This document shows, in pieces, positions 9,953 through 18,492 of a stretch of 64,000 bases of DNA. The stretch comes from Erythrobacter sp. Alg231-14 (GTDB taxonomy: Bacteria > Pseudomonadota > Alphaproteobacteria > Sphingomonadales > Sphingomonadaceae): NCBI RefSeq assembly GCF_900149685.1, contig NZ_LT702999.1:2852001-2916000 (forward strand), written 5' to 3'. The notes beneath the pieces were generated by a model that was not told the DNA's origin, did no database searches, and saw only the letters and a program-made list of their open reading frames with translations. Position numbers and translations under genes: made by a program. Positions within the stretch are counted from its first letter, which is position 1. Every line of letters begins with the position of its first letter.

Positions 9953-10432
9953 TCAGCGGATAATGGCGGGATATTCGAGCCGGCCGCTTTCGCCCGGCGC
10001 GATGGAAGCGAGTGTCCAACGGACATGCGTCACATCGGCATGCGCTGCCGTGCGTGTGCTGCCGTCTTCGTTGGCGATCGAAAGCGAGGCCAAGGTGCCC
10101 CAGCTGTTCCCGCCATCAACCGACACAATCAGATCCGGATCAGCATCAGGCGCAAGGCGCACTGCCGTTGGGAGCGGATTGGTGACAACAAAGTTCTCTG
10201 CCGGTTCGTCGCTGTTGTTTGTGTAATCGGTTCCAAACACCAAACGGCCACCTGGAATGATGACGCCTGGTTCAACCAATTGCGTGGTTTCATTTCCGGC
10301 CTCGTCAACCGAAGTCTCGACCGCTTTTACATCGCCGGATACGTCGACGCTGTTCTGAGCGTGCGCCGCAATCGGCATCGCTGCCGTGGAAGCAACAAGC
10401 AAAGCCGCGATCATATTCTTGAACGTGTTCAT
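9953..10432 (-). CDS. Small secreted DUF11-like protein
   Basis: The 159-residue product carries a signal peptide (MIAALLVASTAAMPIAAHAQ) followed by one beta domain: VSGDVKAVETSVDEAGNET, then GGRLVFGTDYTNNSDEPAENFVV and NPLPTAVRLAPDADPDL. The layout (expectation of an unequal 'tension' strand pair followed by PTAVRL) is that of a single DUF11-like unit. It ends in YPAIIR, so no membrane anchor or sorting signal is visible. The start at 10432 has GAGGACC about 11 nt upstream, the same leader sequence as before the gene at 9855, suggesting that the genes arose by duplication. A secreted subunit of the cluster is the best reading; function unknown. Confidence 0.78.
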   Translation of the reverse strand: MNTFKNMIAALLVASTAAMPIAAHAQNSVDVSGDVKAVETSVDEAGNETTQLVEPGVIIPGGRLVFGTDYTNNSDEPAENFVVTNPLPTAVRLAPDADPDLIVSVDGGNSWGTLASLSIANEDGSTRTAAHADVTHVRWTLASIAPGESGRLEYPAIIR

Positions 10433-10458
10433 TTCTCTGGTCCTCAGCTTGAAAAAAT

Positions 10459-11484
10459 TTAGTCGACGGTGACGTCAAAAGTGACGGTGTGGACGGTGCC
10501 CCCAGCAACAGTGCCAAGGTCGACCGAAACGCCGCTGGCATCGGATGCCTCGCCGGCGTCATCGCCGCTGGCGTCGGTCAAATCGCCGCCATCCAATGTG
10601 ACGGTTTCGTCGGAATAGGTGGTGCCTTCGGGGATGGCGTCGGCAACGATCAGGTCATCAACCGACCCGCTGCCCGAAACGGTCGCGACAATTGTAAAGG
10701 TTGCAACGGAGCCAGGAACGACACTTGTGCCGCCAAACGGATCAACGACGCTAACGGATTTGGTCAACTCGACCGAAGTGATCCCAACCAGCAACGATCC
10801 CACTGCGGTGTCGTCCGCGCCGGTTGTGCCAACGATGGCATCGCCGCCATCAACACCTTGGCCCGCAAACACTGTGCCCGGTGCGCCGGTGCCCGTTAGA
10901 GCTTCCGCCGTCAGTTCAACGTCGCTGGCATCGCCATCGACAACGCCATCAGGAACAGTGACGATCACAAAGACGGTTAGCCCTTCGTCCGCCTCAAGCA
11001 CTTGGGTCGTTTCCGGCGCAGTCAAGATTTCATCGACGCCAGCATCGTATGTGCCGTTGCCATTCGTATCGATCGCGATGTTGACGACGGTCGTATCGAA
11101 ATCGTTCCCGGCGACGGTTGGGTTCGCCGTCAACGAATAGGCTTCGGGTCCGTTGCCTTGGTTGGTCACCTCAAAGGTAAGAACAGCCTCGCCCGGGACG
11201 GCGCCAATCGGTCCGCTGTCGAGCGACGTTACCGTCACATCCAACAATTCATCGACGCGCACCACCACAGTGTTTGAATCGACCGTCTGTGATCCATCAC
11301 CGTCTTCATAGGTTGCGGTGGCGGTGTTCTCGATGAGAGTGCCGGCGCCCACACCTTCGGCATGCGCGGCCTGAGCCCCTAAGGTCGCAAGCGCAAACGC
11401 GGCAACGACGGGGCTTGCTGTGCGAGCGCACGCAATCACCGTTGACGTCGTGTGATGCAGGGACAGGGTGGAGAATGTGTTCAT
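10459..11484 (-). CDS. Secreted DUF11-type surface protein, first gene of the cluster
   Basis: The 341-residue product starts MNTFSTLSLHHTTSTVIACA and has a signal peptide ending AQAAHA. The mature part opens with TLIENTATATYEDGDGS...DSNTVVVRVDELLDVTV, the module shared with the proteins at 8722 and 3474, and continues with VTNQGNGPEAYSL, an EF-like DTNGNGTYDAG loop and a C-terminal DUF11 unit (LTKSVSVVDPFGGTSVVPGS, ending VTFDVTVD). I prefer the ATG at 11484; a GTG at 11502 in frame is the alternative. It is the first gene after a 500-bp control region carrying a sigma-54-type promoter at 11524-11539 and a LuxO-type palindrome at 11635-11647, so the entire cluster is probably under that control. 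Confidence 0.82.
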   Translation of the reverse strand: MNTFSTLSLHHTTSTVIACARTASPVVAAFALATLGAQAAHAEGVGAGTLIENTATATYEDGDGSQTVDSNTVVVRVDELLDVTVTSLDSGPIGAVPGEAVLTFEVTNQGNGPEAYSLTANPTVAGNDFDTTVVNIAIDTNGNGTYDAGVDEILTAPETTQVLEADEGLTVFVIVTVPDGVVDGDASDVELTAEALTGTGAPGTVFAGQGVDGGDAIVGTTGADDTAVGSLLVGITSVELTKSVSVVDPFGGTSVVPGSVATFTIVATVSGSGSVDDLIVADAIPEGTTYSDETVTLDGGDLTDASGDDAGEASDASGVSVDLGTVAGGTVHTVTFDVTVD

Positions 11485-11523
11485 TGTACTTCTACCGTTC
11501 ACAAAGAGTTCGAACCATGTGCT

Positions 11524-11539
11524 TCAAGAAGCGTGCCAC
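11524..11539 (-). promoter_or_regulatory. Predicted sigma-54 promoter of the DUF11 surface-protein cluster
   Basis: On the minus strand the sequence reads TGGCACGCTTCTTGAA. This matches the sigma-54 consensus TGGCACG-N4-TTGCW at the whole -24 box and three of four bases of the -12 box (TTGA instead of TTGC), with exact spacing. It lies about 40 nt upstream of the ATG at 11484 and points at it. The identical architecture upstream of four other operons in the window makes chance unlikely. Confidence 0.65.
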
Positions 11540-11634
11540 AGGGTGAAACACGCTTGTTTTCAATTAGTTGTGATTTCTGGGAGCCGCGCTCAAACCGTTA
11601 TTCTGTCGAATTTCGCAGAATGGGAGACGCGATT

Positions 11635-11647
11635 TTGCAATTTGCAA
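11635..11647. promoter_or_regulatory. LuxO-type operator palindrome upstream of the DUF11 cluster
   Basis: The sequence TTGCAATTTGCAA is an inverted repeat with arms TTGCA/TGCAA and a 3-nt AT spacer. It matches exactly the TTGCA-WWW-TGCAA operator I recall for Vibrio LuxO at the qrr promoters. It sits 97 bp upstream of the -24 box, a typical distance for an enhancer-binding protein site. Related but imperfect copies occur upstream of the exopolysaccharide operons. Confidence 0.62.
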
Positions 11648-11783
11648 ATTCATTCGCCCGAAAACCCCAAAGGTTCCCGAGGCGTTCGCAAACGTGGTCA
11701 AAACCGGACTGTTGGTATGATGCGTATCCATACCTAGGGCAGATAACTAGCAATGGTTATCAACCCGTTAGCAAAGTGCCAGA

Positions 11784-11803
11784 AACCGCAGAGTTCTGCG
11801 GTT
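11784..11803. promoter_or_regulatory. Perfect 20-bp palindrome, possible second regulator site
   Basis: AACCGCAGAGTTCTGCGGTT consists of 9-bp perfect inverted arms around a 2-bp centre. The right half TTCTGCGGTT recurs at 37360-37369 just upstream of the wza sigma-54 promoter, and a variant TTCTGGGGTT recurs at 45955-45964 beside the wzx promoter. This suggests a shared operator for another factor. It is not followed by a T-run, so it does not look like a terminator. Confidence 0.45.
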
Positions 11804-11981
11804 CCGGACACAAAATGTTACAAGTGGATACGGTTAATTTTTTGCGGGATCTGGATCAGTTTTCGATCAAATCCGGCTGAATTCCGGGAGATTTTCTACC
11901 CATCGGTCAGAGAAATGGTAAATTTCCCTCCGCCGGACATCGCCCGATAGGCAAGCTGAAATTTTTTCGCTTTGTCGTGAT

Positions 11982-12001
11982 AAAACGGCCAAAAATGGCC
12001 G
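11982..12001 (-). terminator. Rho-independent terminator after the 5-oxoproline operon
   Basis: On the minus strand CGGCCA-TTTT-TGGCCG forms a six-pair GC-rich hairpin directly followed by TTTTA. It begins one base after the TAA stop of the DUF2891 gene. It would separate the 5-oxoproline operon from the DUF11 control region. Confidence 0.6.
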
Positions 12002-12002
12002 A

Positions 12003-13001
12003 TTATCGTGGTTTCTCGGGCGTCAAAAGCGCCAGCAAAGCAAAGCTGGCGAGCCAGTGTTCGCCCATATAATCACCCGTTACATGGGGCAATGCGGCCT
12101 CCAGATGTTCAACCGCGCGACGCTCGAGCAAATCGGCGCCTGCGCCGTTCGAACGCGCTCTTTGGATGGCCCGCAAACACCACCCACGACTTAAGTTTAG
12201 GCCGTCGAGATGAGCGATTTTTCCATCGGTTCGATCTGTCACTGTGACCGGATGACATTCACGATCCAACCATCCATTGTCCATTATAAGGCTTTCAAAC
12301 CAAACGGAAAATTCCGGTCCACCCATCACCCGGCTCATCAAAAGCGACGCGACTAGAACAGGCGAAAGGAATTCATCCCCGCCCGGTTCCCATCCCGAAT
12401 AGTTCGATTTGTCGCCGTAACAACGGATCGACCATTCATCGATCGCTTCGACCAATTTGCGATCGCGTGGCTCCGCCCATTCCCTCGCCAGGACAAGCGC
12501 AAACGCTGTGTTCCCATGCGTGCCCACCGTGATGGGATAGGTCAGAACAGGCAGGTACCCGCCGAACCGCATGGCAAATGCGCGCGCCAAAGGCTCCATT
12601 CGATCCGCCCAAGGATGGTCAGCGTGTCGGGCGGCTTCGTGGTGCAAATAGAGCATCCAACCCCAGCCATAAGGGCGTTCAAACCCCCGAGATTCTGGCC
12701 GTTCAAGATAGGCCAGTTCCGCGGATAGATTTTCGACTGTGAAGGTCTTGTCCGCCAACGCTTCGATGTCGCGCGCCTCCGGCATATCGGGGTAAAGACG
12801 CAGCAATGTCAGCAAGGTCCACCATGAATGGACGCAAGAATGCCAATCAAAACTGCCAAAAAATGCCGGGTGCAGGTCGCGCGGGGTGCGTGCATCGGCA
12901 TCCGATCCCATCACATGGTCCAGCTTGTTCGGATATTCCTGCCCCACATGGCCAAGCGCCGCACGGGCAAAGGTTCGGGCCATCGCTTGCGTCAGTTCCA
13001 C
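12003..13001 (-). CDS. DUF2891 family protein
   Basis: The product of about 332 residues is soluble, with no signal peptide. Family-typical blocks are visible: EYPNKLDHVM near the start, HPAFFGSFDWHSCVHSWWTL, YGWGWMLYLHHE, and NYSGWEPGGDEFLSP towards the C-terminus. The His, Asp and Trp clusters are suggestive of an alpha/alpha-barrel enzyme, but no activity is assigned to the family as far as I know. I use the GTG at 13001, which overlaps the end of the DUF979 gene by 10 bp; an ATG at 12983 is the alternative and a TTG at 13046 is less likely. It is the last gene of the operon with 5-oxoprolinase and the two transporter subunits, so a role in 5-oxoproline or gamma-glutamyl compound use is a reasonable inference. 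Confidence 0.85.
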   Translation of the reverse strand: MELTQAMARTFARAALGHVGQEYPNKLDHVMGSDADARTPRDLHPAFFGSFDWHSCVHSWWTLLTLLRLYPDMPEARDIEALADKTFTVENLSAELAYLERPESRGFERPYGWGWMLYLHHEAARHADHPWADRMEPLARAFAMRFGGYLPVLTYPITVGTHGNTAFALVLAREWAEPRDRKLVEAIDEWSIRCYGDKSNYSGWEPGGDEFLSPVLVASLLMSRVMGGPEFSVWFESLIMDNGWLDRECHPVTVTDRTDGKIAHLDGLNLSRGWCLRAIQRARSNGAGADLLERRAVEHLEAALPHVTGDYMGEHWLASFALLALLTPEKPR

Positions 13002-13975
13002 AGGAGAAACGCCCCGACATAAATGATAATCACATTGCAAATCCAAAGCGGGATCGCGGTCCCTATTTGTTGGCGGATCACCGCGTTTTGATCCTTTAGT
13101 TCCAGCAAGATGGCAGGGACGATGTTAAAATTCGCCGCCATTGGCGTCAGCAATGTCCCGCAAAATCCGGCAAGCATCCCTACCGCGCCAATAACGGCCG
13201 GATAGCCGCCATAGGTTTCTACCAAGAGTGGGATGCCCACTGCGGCCGCCATAACGGGGAACGCGGCAAAAGCGTTGCCCATGATCATCGTGAACAATGC
13301 CATACCAAGGGCAAACACCACGACAGTTAGAAACACACTGCCTTCGGGGATGGCCGCACCGACTGTGCCACCAATGATTTCACCGACGCCTGCAACCGCG
13401 AAAACCGCCCCCAACGCCGCAAGCATCTGCGGCAAGATTGCCGCCCAACCGATGGAATCCAACAATCGGCGCCCCTCTTCCGCTGGGGCAAGCACAGGTG
13501 GCTTAAGCCAAACCACCGCCGCGATCAGGGCGATAACCACCCCAAACCCAAACAGGATCAGTGTTTCCTGCCGTGCCTTGAAGAATCCGGTCTCCAAAAG
13601 CGGGGTGAAATTGTAGAGCAGCGTTCCGGCGACAGCCGTTATTGGAACAATTAAAGCAACCAAAAACAGATGATTACCGTACCTATCTGATAATTGCTCT
13701 CGCTCTGATTGAGAGGTCGTTTCTGGATTGCTGCGCTTTAATCCACCCAATCCGGCGATCGCTACCAGGGCAAGAACGATGACCCCATTGGCTAAATCCG
13801 AAAGATTGCTGCCAAACAGGAAACTGACTGACAAAATACCCCAAAATGCAGCATTTCCATACATTTGGTCACGCAAGCTGAGAAATGACCAGAAGGCGAA
13901 AAAGGCACCGGCCAGCCAATACAGGCTTTCAAACGACATCTGCCATTCTGGCGTGACTGCTTCGACGGGGCTCAT
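12992..13975 (-). CDS. DUF979 family membrane protein, putative 5-oxoproline transporter subunit
   Basis: The 327-residue protein is almost entirely hydrophobic with about nine or ten predicted membrane helices (for example LYWLAGAFFAFWSFL, GVIVLALVAIAGLGGL, LILFGFGVVIALIAAVVW, AVIGAVGMLAGFCGTLLTPMA split by loops). It matches the DUF979 family, which is annotated as a subunit of a 5-oxoproline transporter together with DUF969 proteins. The gene overlaps the DUF969 gene by 4 bp (ATGA) and is overlapped by the DUF2891 gene, which indicates tight translational coupling. Direct transport evidence is not visible in the sequence; the substrate comes from family naming and the adjacent 5-oxoprolinase. 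Confidence 0.88.
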   Translation of the reverse strand: MSPVEAVTPEWQMSFESLYWLAGAFFAFWSFLSLRDQMYGNAAFWGILSVSFLFGSNLSDLANGVIVLALVAIAGLGGLKRSNPETTSQSEREQLSDRYGNHLFLVALIVPITAVAGTLLYNFTPLLETGFFKARQETLILFGFGVVIALIAAVVWLKPPVLAPAEEGRRLLDSIGWAAILPQMLAALGAVFAVAGVGEIIGGTVGAAIPEGSVFLTVVVFALGMALFTMIMGNAFAAFPVMAAAVGIPLLVETYGGYPAVIGAVGMLAGFCGTLLTPMAANFNIVPAILLELKDQNAVIRQQIGTAIPLWICNVIIIYVGAFLLWN

Positions 13976-14679
13976 GCTGCACCTCCATCATGTTCTTGCT
14001 GGGAGGCGGCCTGTCGTACCTTGGCTAAGCGCCCATCCAAGGCAAGTATGCGGGAGCTGTGGATGAAGAACGCGCATATTGCCGTAGGTATAGCCCAAAC
14101 GGACAATTCCAACGGCGTGAGCGGGTAGCCGGAACTCTCAAAAACACTTTGTATCAATAGGATAGAGGCGATAGCGAAGAAAATGTCTTCGCCGAAGAAG
14201 AGCCCCACGTTGTCCGTAGCCGCGGACATAGCCAACACCTTCTCACGCTCGTCTTCATCCAGCTTGCCGTGCGACTTTTCCGCTGCAGCGTCCGCCATTG
14301 GGGCAACCAACGGGCGCACCGTTTGAGGATGCCCCCCCACATCTTTCATCCCCAATGCGGCGGTGATTTGGCGGAATAAAAGGTAGCTCACCAACAACCG
14401 CCCCATAGTGGCCCCGCGCACACCTTCGATCAACGCCCGCGCGCGCTGTTGCAATCCGTTGCGTTCCAACAGGCCGATGACCGGCAGGATGATCCACGTC
14501 ACAGAGATGTAGCGATTGTCGTTGAACGCTTTGCCCAACGCCTCAACCACTTCGACAAAGTCGAGAGCCGCAAGCAACCCGGTGGCAAGTGCCGCAGTGA
14601 CAACAACCAACAACGGATTGAACCGCAACGCAAAGCCGACAACCACAAGGGCAATGCCCAAGAGAGGCCAATAATTCAT
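13972..14679 (-). CDS. DUF969 family membrane protein, putative 5-oxoproline transporter subunit
   Basis: The 235-residue membrane protein starts MNYWPLLGIALVVVGFALRF and has about six predicted helices. The family-typical stretch VIGLLERNGLQQRARALIEG followed by FRQITAALGMKDVGGHPQTV is present, as is the conserved polar ATDNVGLFFGEDIFFA region. Its ATG follows the TGA stop of the 5-oxoprolinase gene with no intervening base, and its end overlaps the DUF979 gene by 4 bp. Together with DUF979 it probably imports 5-oxoproline (pyroglutamate) for the enzyme encoded upstream. Confidence 0.88.
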   Translation of the reverse strand: MNYWPLLGIALVVVGFALRFNPLLVVVTAALATGLLAALDFVEVVEALGKAFNDNRYISVTWIILPVIGLLERNGLQQRARALIEGVRGATMGRLLVSYLLFRQITAALGMKDVGGHPQTVRPLVAPMADAAAEKSHGKLDEDEREKVLAMSAATDNVGLFFGEDIFFAIASILLIQSVFESSGYPLTPLELSVWAIPTAICAFFIHSSRILALDGRLAKVRQAASQQEHDGGAA

Positions 14680-17600
14680 TCAATCCACCCCAGTGTTTCT
14701 AGTGTTCCGTGTTGGTCCAAAACCGGCTCCGCCAGGGGTCAGAATGACAAACGTGTCACCCACATTCATTTCGACCGACCCCGTAGCCCCCATTTCAACG
14801 CGAGTGCCATCGGCACGTTCAACCCAATTGCGACCAGGCGCCGCATCGTCGCCCCCCATTATACCGCATGGCGCGATAGCGCGACGATTGGCCAGCATGT
14901 TCGCACGCATCGGTTCTAGGAACGTCACACGGCGTTCCACCCCGTCGCCGCCCGTGTGACGGCCACCGCCCCCCGATCCCCGCCGCATGGCAAATCCATC
15001 CAATCGCACAGGGAACCGGGTTTCGAGAATTTCGGGATCGGTCAGACGACTGTTGGTCATATGAGTTTGAACCGCACTGGTCCCATCGTGATCAACGCCC
15101 GCACCCGATCCACCGCAAATGGTTTCGTAATATTGGCGATCCATGTTGCCAAAGGTGAAATTGTTCATGGTCCCTTGGCTTGGCGCAAGCTGCCCTGTTG
15201 CGGCGAACAAAGCGTCGGTAACCGCTTGGCTGGTTTCGACATTGCCGGCGACAACCGCCGCGCCGGGATGCGGGTTAAGCATCGACCCCATTGGCACAAC
15301 CAATTCAATCGGCCGCAAACATCCGTCATTCATCGGGATCGCGTCATCGATCAATGTGCGCAAAACATACAACGCCGCTGCCCGCGTGATGGATCGCGGT
15401 GCGTTAAAGTTATCGGGGAGCTGATCGCTGGTCCCGGTGAAATCGAAAACGGCGGATCGGTGTGCCTTATCAATTCTAACCGCGACTTTAATGACAGCTC
15501 CATTGTCCATCGCGTAGGCAAACGATCCATCATCCAACCGGCCCAACAATCGCCGAACGCTCTCCTCTGCATTGGCGACGACGTGGCCCATATAGGCCGC
15601 AACCGCATCCGCGCCTTGATCGCGGGCCGCGCCCGTCAACAGATCAGCACCGCGTGTGCAGGCCGCAAGTTGAGCCCGTAAATCGGAAATGTTGCGCCCC
15701 GGATTGCGGGCTGGATGCACGGCCGATGCCAAGACATCGCGTATTGCCGTTTCCTGAAAAACCCCTTCATCGACCATGAGAAGGTTGTCGATCATGACCC
15801 CCTCCTCTTCAATCGTTCGACTTTCCGGTGGCATAGAGCCCGGTGCGATGCCGCCAATATCCGCATGGTGTCCACGCGCCGCAACAAAGGCGTCGGGTGA
15901 TGCACCGGTGTTATTATAGAAAACCGGAACGATGACCGTGATGTCGGGCAGATGGGTGCCCCCGCGATAGGGATCGTTCAGGACATAGGCGTCCCCACGA
16001 CGGGAACCGCGCCCGTCTTTGCCATTTCCCCGTGCTTCCACCACGCGCGCTATGCTGTCGCCCATTGATCCCAAATGGACGGGGATGTGCGGCGCATTGG
16101 CGATCAATGCGCCGCGCGCGTCAAACACGGCGCAGGAAAAATCCAATCGTTCTTTGATGTTCACCGACGTTGCCGTGGATTGGAGGACAACGCCCATTTC
16201 TTCCGCAATGGCCATGAATAGGTTGTTGAATATCTCAAGGCGCACCGGGTCGACCTGTGTCCCGATTGCGCGACCGCGTTCAAACGGCACTTGGCGTGAT
16301 AGGATCAAACTGCCCTCTTGCGCCAATTCCGCGGTCCAACCCGCCTCGACCACAGTTGTTGAGCCTGGATCGATGACCAAGGCGGGACCAGCAATCCGAT
16401 CCCCAACTTGCATCCCTGCCCTAGTCAATGTGCGCCAATCGTTTTGACTGTCTGAGCGAGGATCCTTGAACGATGAGGATGCGTTGTTGCGTTCCGCCGG
16501 AATGGCCGCAACCGATGAAAGTCCGCCGGACACGCCGACCGCTTCCACACTTAGGGCATCAATGATGATGCTGGCCGCTTCGTCGGAATATCCAAACCTT
16601 TGACGATGCAAAGTCCGGAACTTGGCATCCATCGTTTCGATTTCTTCACACGGAACCGTGATGACGGAATCGCTTCCATCAAACCGAAGTCGGGCGTGCG
16701 GCAACACTGTGATGGCGTCGTCATCGATATCTTGATCCAGCAAAGCGGATCGCGCTTGGCCGGTTAGATCGGAAAGCTCCAACGCGAAATCCTGCGTCAA
16801 AGGTTGGACAAGGCTTACCTCCCGCACAACTTTGATTGGTGCCAATCCTATCCCGAACGCGGACAATATGCCGGCCAATGGGTGGACCAACACCGTTTCC
16901 ATCCCAAGCTGATCGGCGACCTTGCAAGCGTGTTGCCCCCCTGCTCCGCCAAAACACGCCAAGGCATAGGCGGTAACATCGTGGCCGCGGGCAACCGAAA
17001 TTTTGCGGATCGCATTCGCCATATTGTCGACCGCAATCGCCAAGAAACCTTCGGCGATCTCTGCCAATGGCTTTGGTTTCGGCAGAATGTCGGCGACGGA
17101 TTGCAAAGCGGCGCGCGCCGCAACACGGTCCAACGGTTGATCCCCGCCCTCCCCAAAAACACTTGGGAAGAATGCTGGATCGATGCGCCCTAGGAATAGG
17201 TTGCAGTCCGTGACCGTTAAGGGGCCGCCCTTGCGGTAACATGCTGGCCCCGGATCGGCTCCGGCGCTGTGTGGGCCAACACGAAAGCGCGCGCCGTCAA
17301 AGCTGCAAATCGACCCACCGCCAGCCGCCACCGTGTGAATTTGCATCATTGGCGCGGCGACGCGCACGCCGGCAACCACGCTGTCGCCTGTCAATTCGTA
17401 CTCACCGCCAAAATGGGCAACATCGGTGCTAGTCCCGCCCATGTCGAAACCAATGATCTTTGTATGCCCCAACGGTTCGCAAGCCGCGACCATTCCGACA
17501 ACGCCGCCCGCTGGGCCAGAAAGGATCGCATCCTTACCGCGAAATGCGCCCACTTCGGCGAGGCCGCCGTTGGATTGCATAAAGCGAAGGCGGTTGGTGC

Positions 17601-18288
17601 TGGGCAGTTCGTCGCGCAACGTATCTATATATCGGCGCAAGACCGGCGATAGATAGGCATCGACCACGCTGGTGTCGCCGCGCGGGATTAATTTGATCAA
17701 AGGCGCAACTTCGTGGCTGGTGCTGATCTGAGCAAAGCCCAATTCACGTGCGATTGCCGTCAATCGAACCTCATGATCGCGATATTTCCAGCCGTGTACC
17801 AACACGATCGCAATCGCATCAAAGCCATCCTGCCGCAGCGCCGCGAACTTCTCCCGCGCATCGACTTCATCCAGAGGTGTTAGGACTTCTCCATCAACAC
17901 CGACTCGCTCACCAATCTCAACGACTTCGGCGGGCAATTGTTCGGGCAGGTCGATGCGCCGCGCAAATATGTGGGGTCGCGCCTGCGTGCCGATCCGCAA
18001 CGCATCGCCAAATCCCCCCGTTATAGCCAGCGCCAACCGTTCGCCTTTGCGTTCAAGCAGCGCGTTGGTGGCGACCGTGGTGCCAATCCGCAGTTCCGCA
18101 ATCGGTGCATTGGCGTTCGCACCACCTTCCCCCTTCATCAACCGCTTTACCGCTTCGCTCGCAGCATCGGCGTAATGATCGGGATTTTCCGATAGCAATT
18201 TATCCGTCAACATCCGCCCATCAGGCGTCATCGCCACAACGTCGGTGAATGTACCCCCGCGATCAATCGCAAATCGCCAAGCTTTCAT
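14680..18288 (-). CDS. 5-oxoprolinase (HyuA-HyuB fusion, ATP-dependent)
   Basis: The 1202-residue product hydrolyses 5-oxo-L-proline to glutamate with ATP, recovering glutamate from pyroglutamate or from glutathione turnover. The N-terminal half is the HyuA/ASKHA-type domain (FAIDRGGTFTDVVA, IIGFDMGGTSTDVA, AAGGGSICSFD, ACFGGAGGQHAC), and the C-terminal half, from about residue 720 (RLEIFNNLFMAIAEEMG, DFSCAVFDARGALIANAPHI), is the HyuB domain, ending GGAGFGPTRNT. The ATG at 18288 (MKAWRFAIDRGG) is chosen because the family begins a few residues before this glycine-rich motif; the frame is open a further 59 codons. It is the first gene of the operon with DUF969, DUF979 and DUF2891, and is transcribed divergently from the enoyl-CoA hydratase gene. 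Confidence 0.93.
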   Translation of the reverse strand: MKAWRFAIDRGGTFTDVVAMTPDGRMLTDKLLSENPDHYADAASEAVKRLMKGEGGANANAPIAELRIGTTVATNALLERKGERLALAITGGFGDALRIGTQARPHIFARRIDLPEQLPAEVVEIGERVGVDGEVLTPLDEVDAREKFAALRQDGFDAIAIVLVHGWKYRDHEVRLTAIARELGFAQISTSHEVAPLIKLIPRGDTSVVDAYLSPVLRRYIDTLRDELPSTNRLRFMQSNGGLAEVGAFRGKDAILSGPAGGVVGMVAACEPLGHTKIIGFDMGGTSTDVAHFGGEYELTGDSVVAGVRVAAPMMQIHTVAAGGGSICSFDGARFRVGPHSAGADPGPACYRKGGPLTVTDCNLFLGRIDPAFFPSVFGEGGDQPLDRVAARAALQSVADILPKPKPLAEIAEGFLAIAVDNMANAIRKISVARGHDVTAYALACFGGAGGQHACKVADQLGMETVLVHPLAGILSAFGIGLAPIKVVREVSLVQPLTQDFALELSDLTGQARSALLDQDIDDDAITVLPHARLRFDGSDSVITVPCEEIETMDAKFRTLHRQRFGYSDEAASIIIDALSVEAVGVSGGLSSVAAIPAERNNASSSFKDPRSDSQNDWRTLTRAGMQVGDRIAGPALVIDPGSTTVVEAGWTAELAQEGSLILSRQVPFERGRAIGTQVDPVRLEIFNNLFMAIAEEMGVVLQSTATSVNIKERLDFSCAVFDARGALIANAPHIPVHLGSMGDSIARVVEARGNGKDGRGSRRGDAYVLNDPYRGGTHLPDITVIVPVFYNNTGASPDAFVAARGHHADIGGIAPGSMPPESRTIEEEGVMIDNLLMVDEGVFQETAIRDVLASAVHPARNPGRNISDLRAQLAACTRGADLLTGAARDQGADAVAAYMGHVVANAEESVRRLLGRLDDGSFAYAMDNGAVIKVAVRIDKAHRSAVFDFTGTSDQLPDNFNAPRSITRAAALYVLRTLIDDAIPMNDGCLRPIELVVPMGSMLNPHPGAAVVAGNVETSQAVTDALFAATGQLAPSQGTMNNFTFGNMDRQYYETICGGSGAGVDHDGTSAVQTHMTNSRLTDPEILETRFPVRLDGFAMRRGSGGGGRHTGGDGVERRVTFLEPMRANMLANRRAIAPCGIMGGDDAAPGRNWVERADGTRVEMGATGSVEMNVGDTFVILTPGGAGFGPTRNTRNTGVD

Positions 18289-18492
18289 ATGCGGGAGGCT
18301 TTCGTTGCAGTTGGCCGTCGAAACAGGCTCCTTTTGTAGAGGCACCTGCGAACACAACCCTTCTTTGCAAGCGCGGCGGGCCGGGTCAATTGGGGCGGCC
18401 AGCACTCTAACCAACAAATTGAGAGGTTGCATTTCGCAACCAGGTTGGCCGAAGAGGGGCAGCAAGAGAACAAATTTTGGGAGACTGACGAG

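Larger units (their letters stand above)
11503..12002. other. 500-bp gene-free control region
   Basis: No convincing gene is present. The region holds, from low to high coordinate, the sigma-54-type promoter (11524-11539), an imperfect repeat around 11601-11620 (TTCTG...CAGAA arms), the LuxO-type site (11635-11647), a perfect 20-bp palindrome (11784-11803) and the terminator of the DUF2891 gene (11982-12001). The stretch 11650-11780 and 11810-11980 is AT-richer than the surrounding genes and shows no further clear motif. A small RNA cannot be excluded. Confidence 0.6.
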
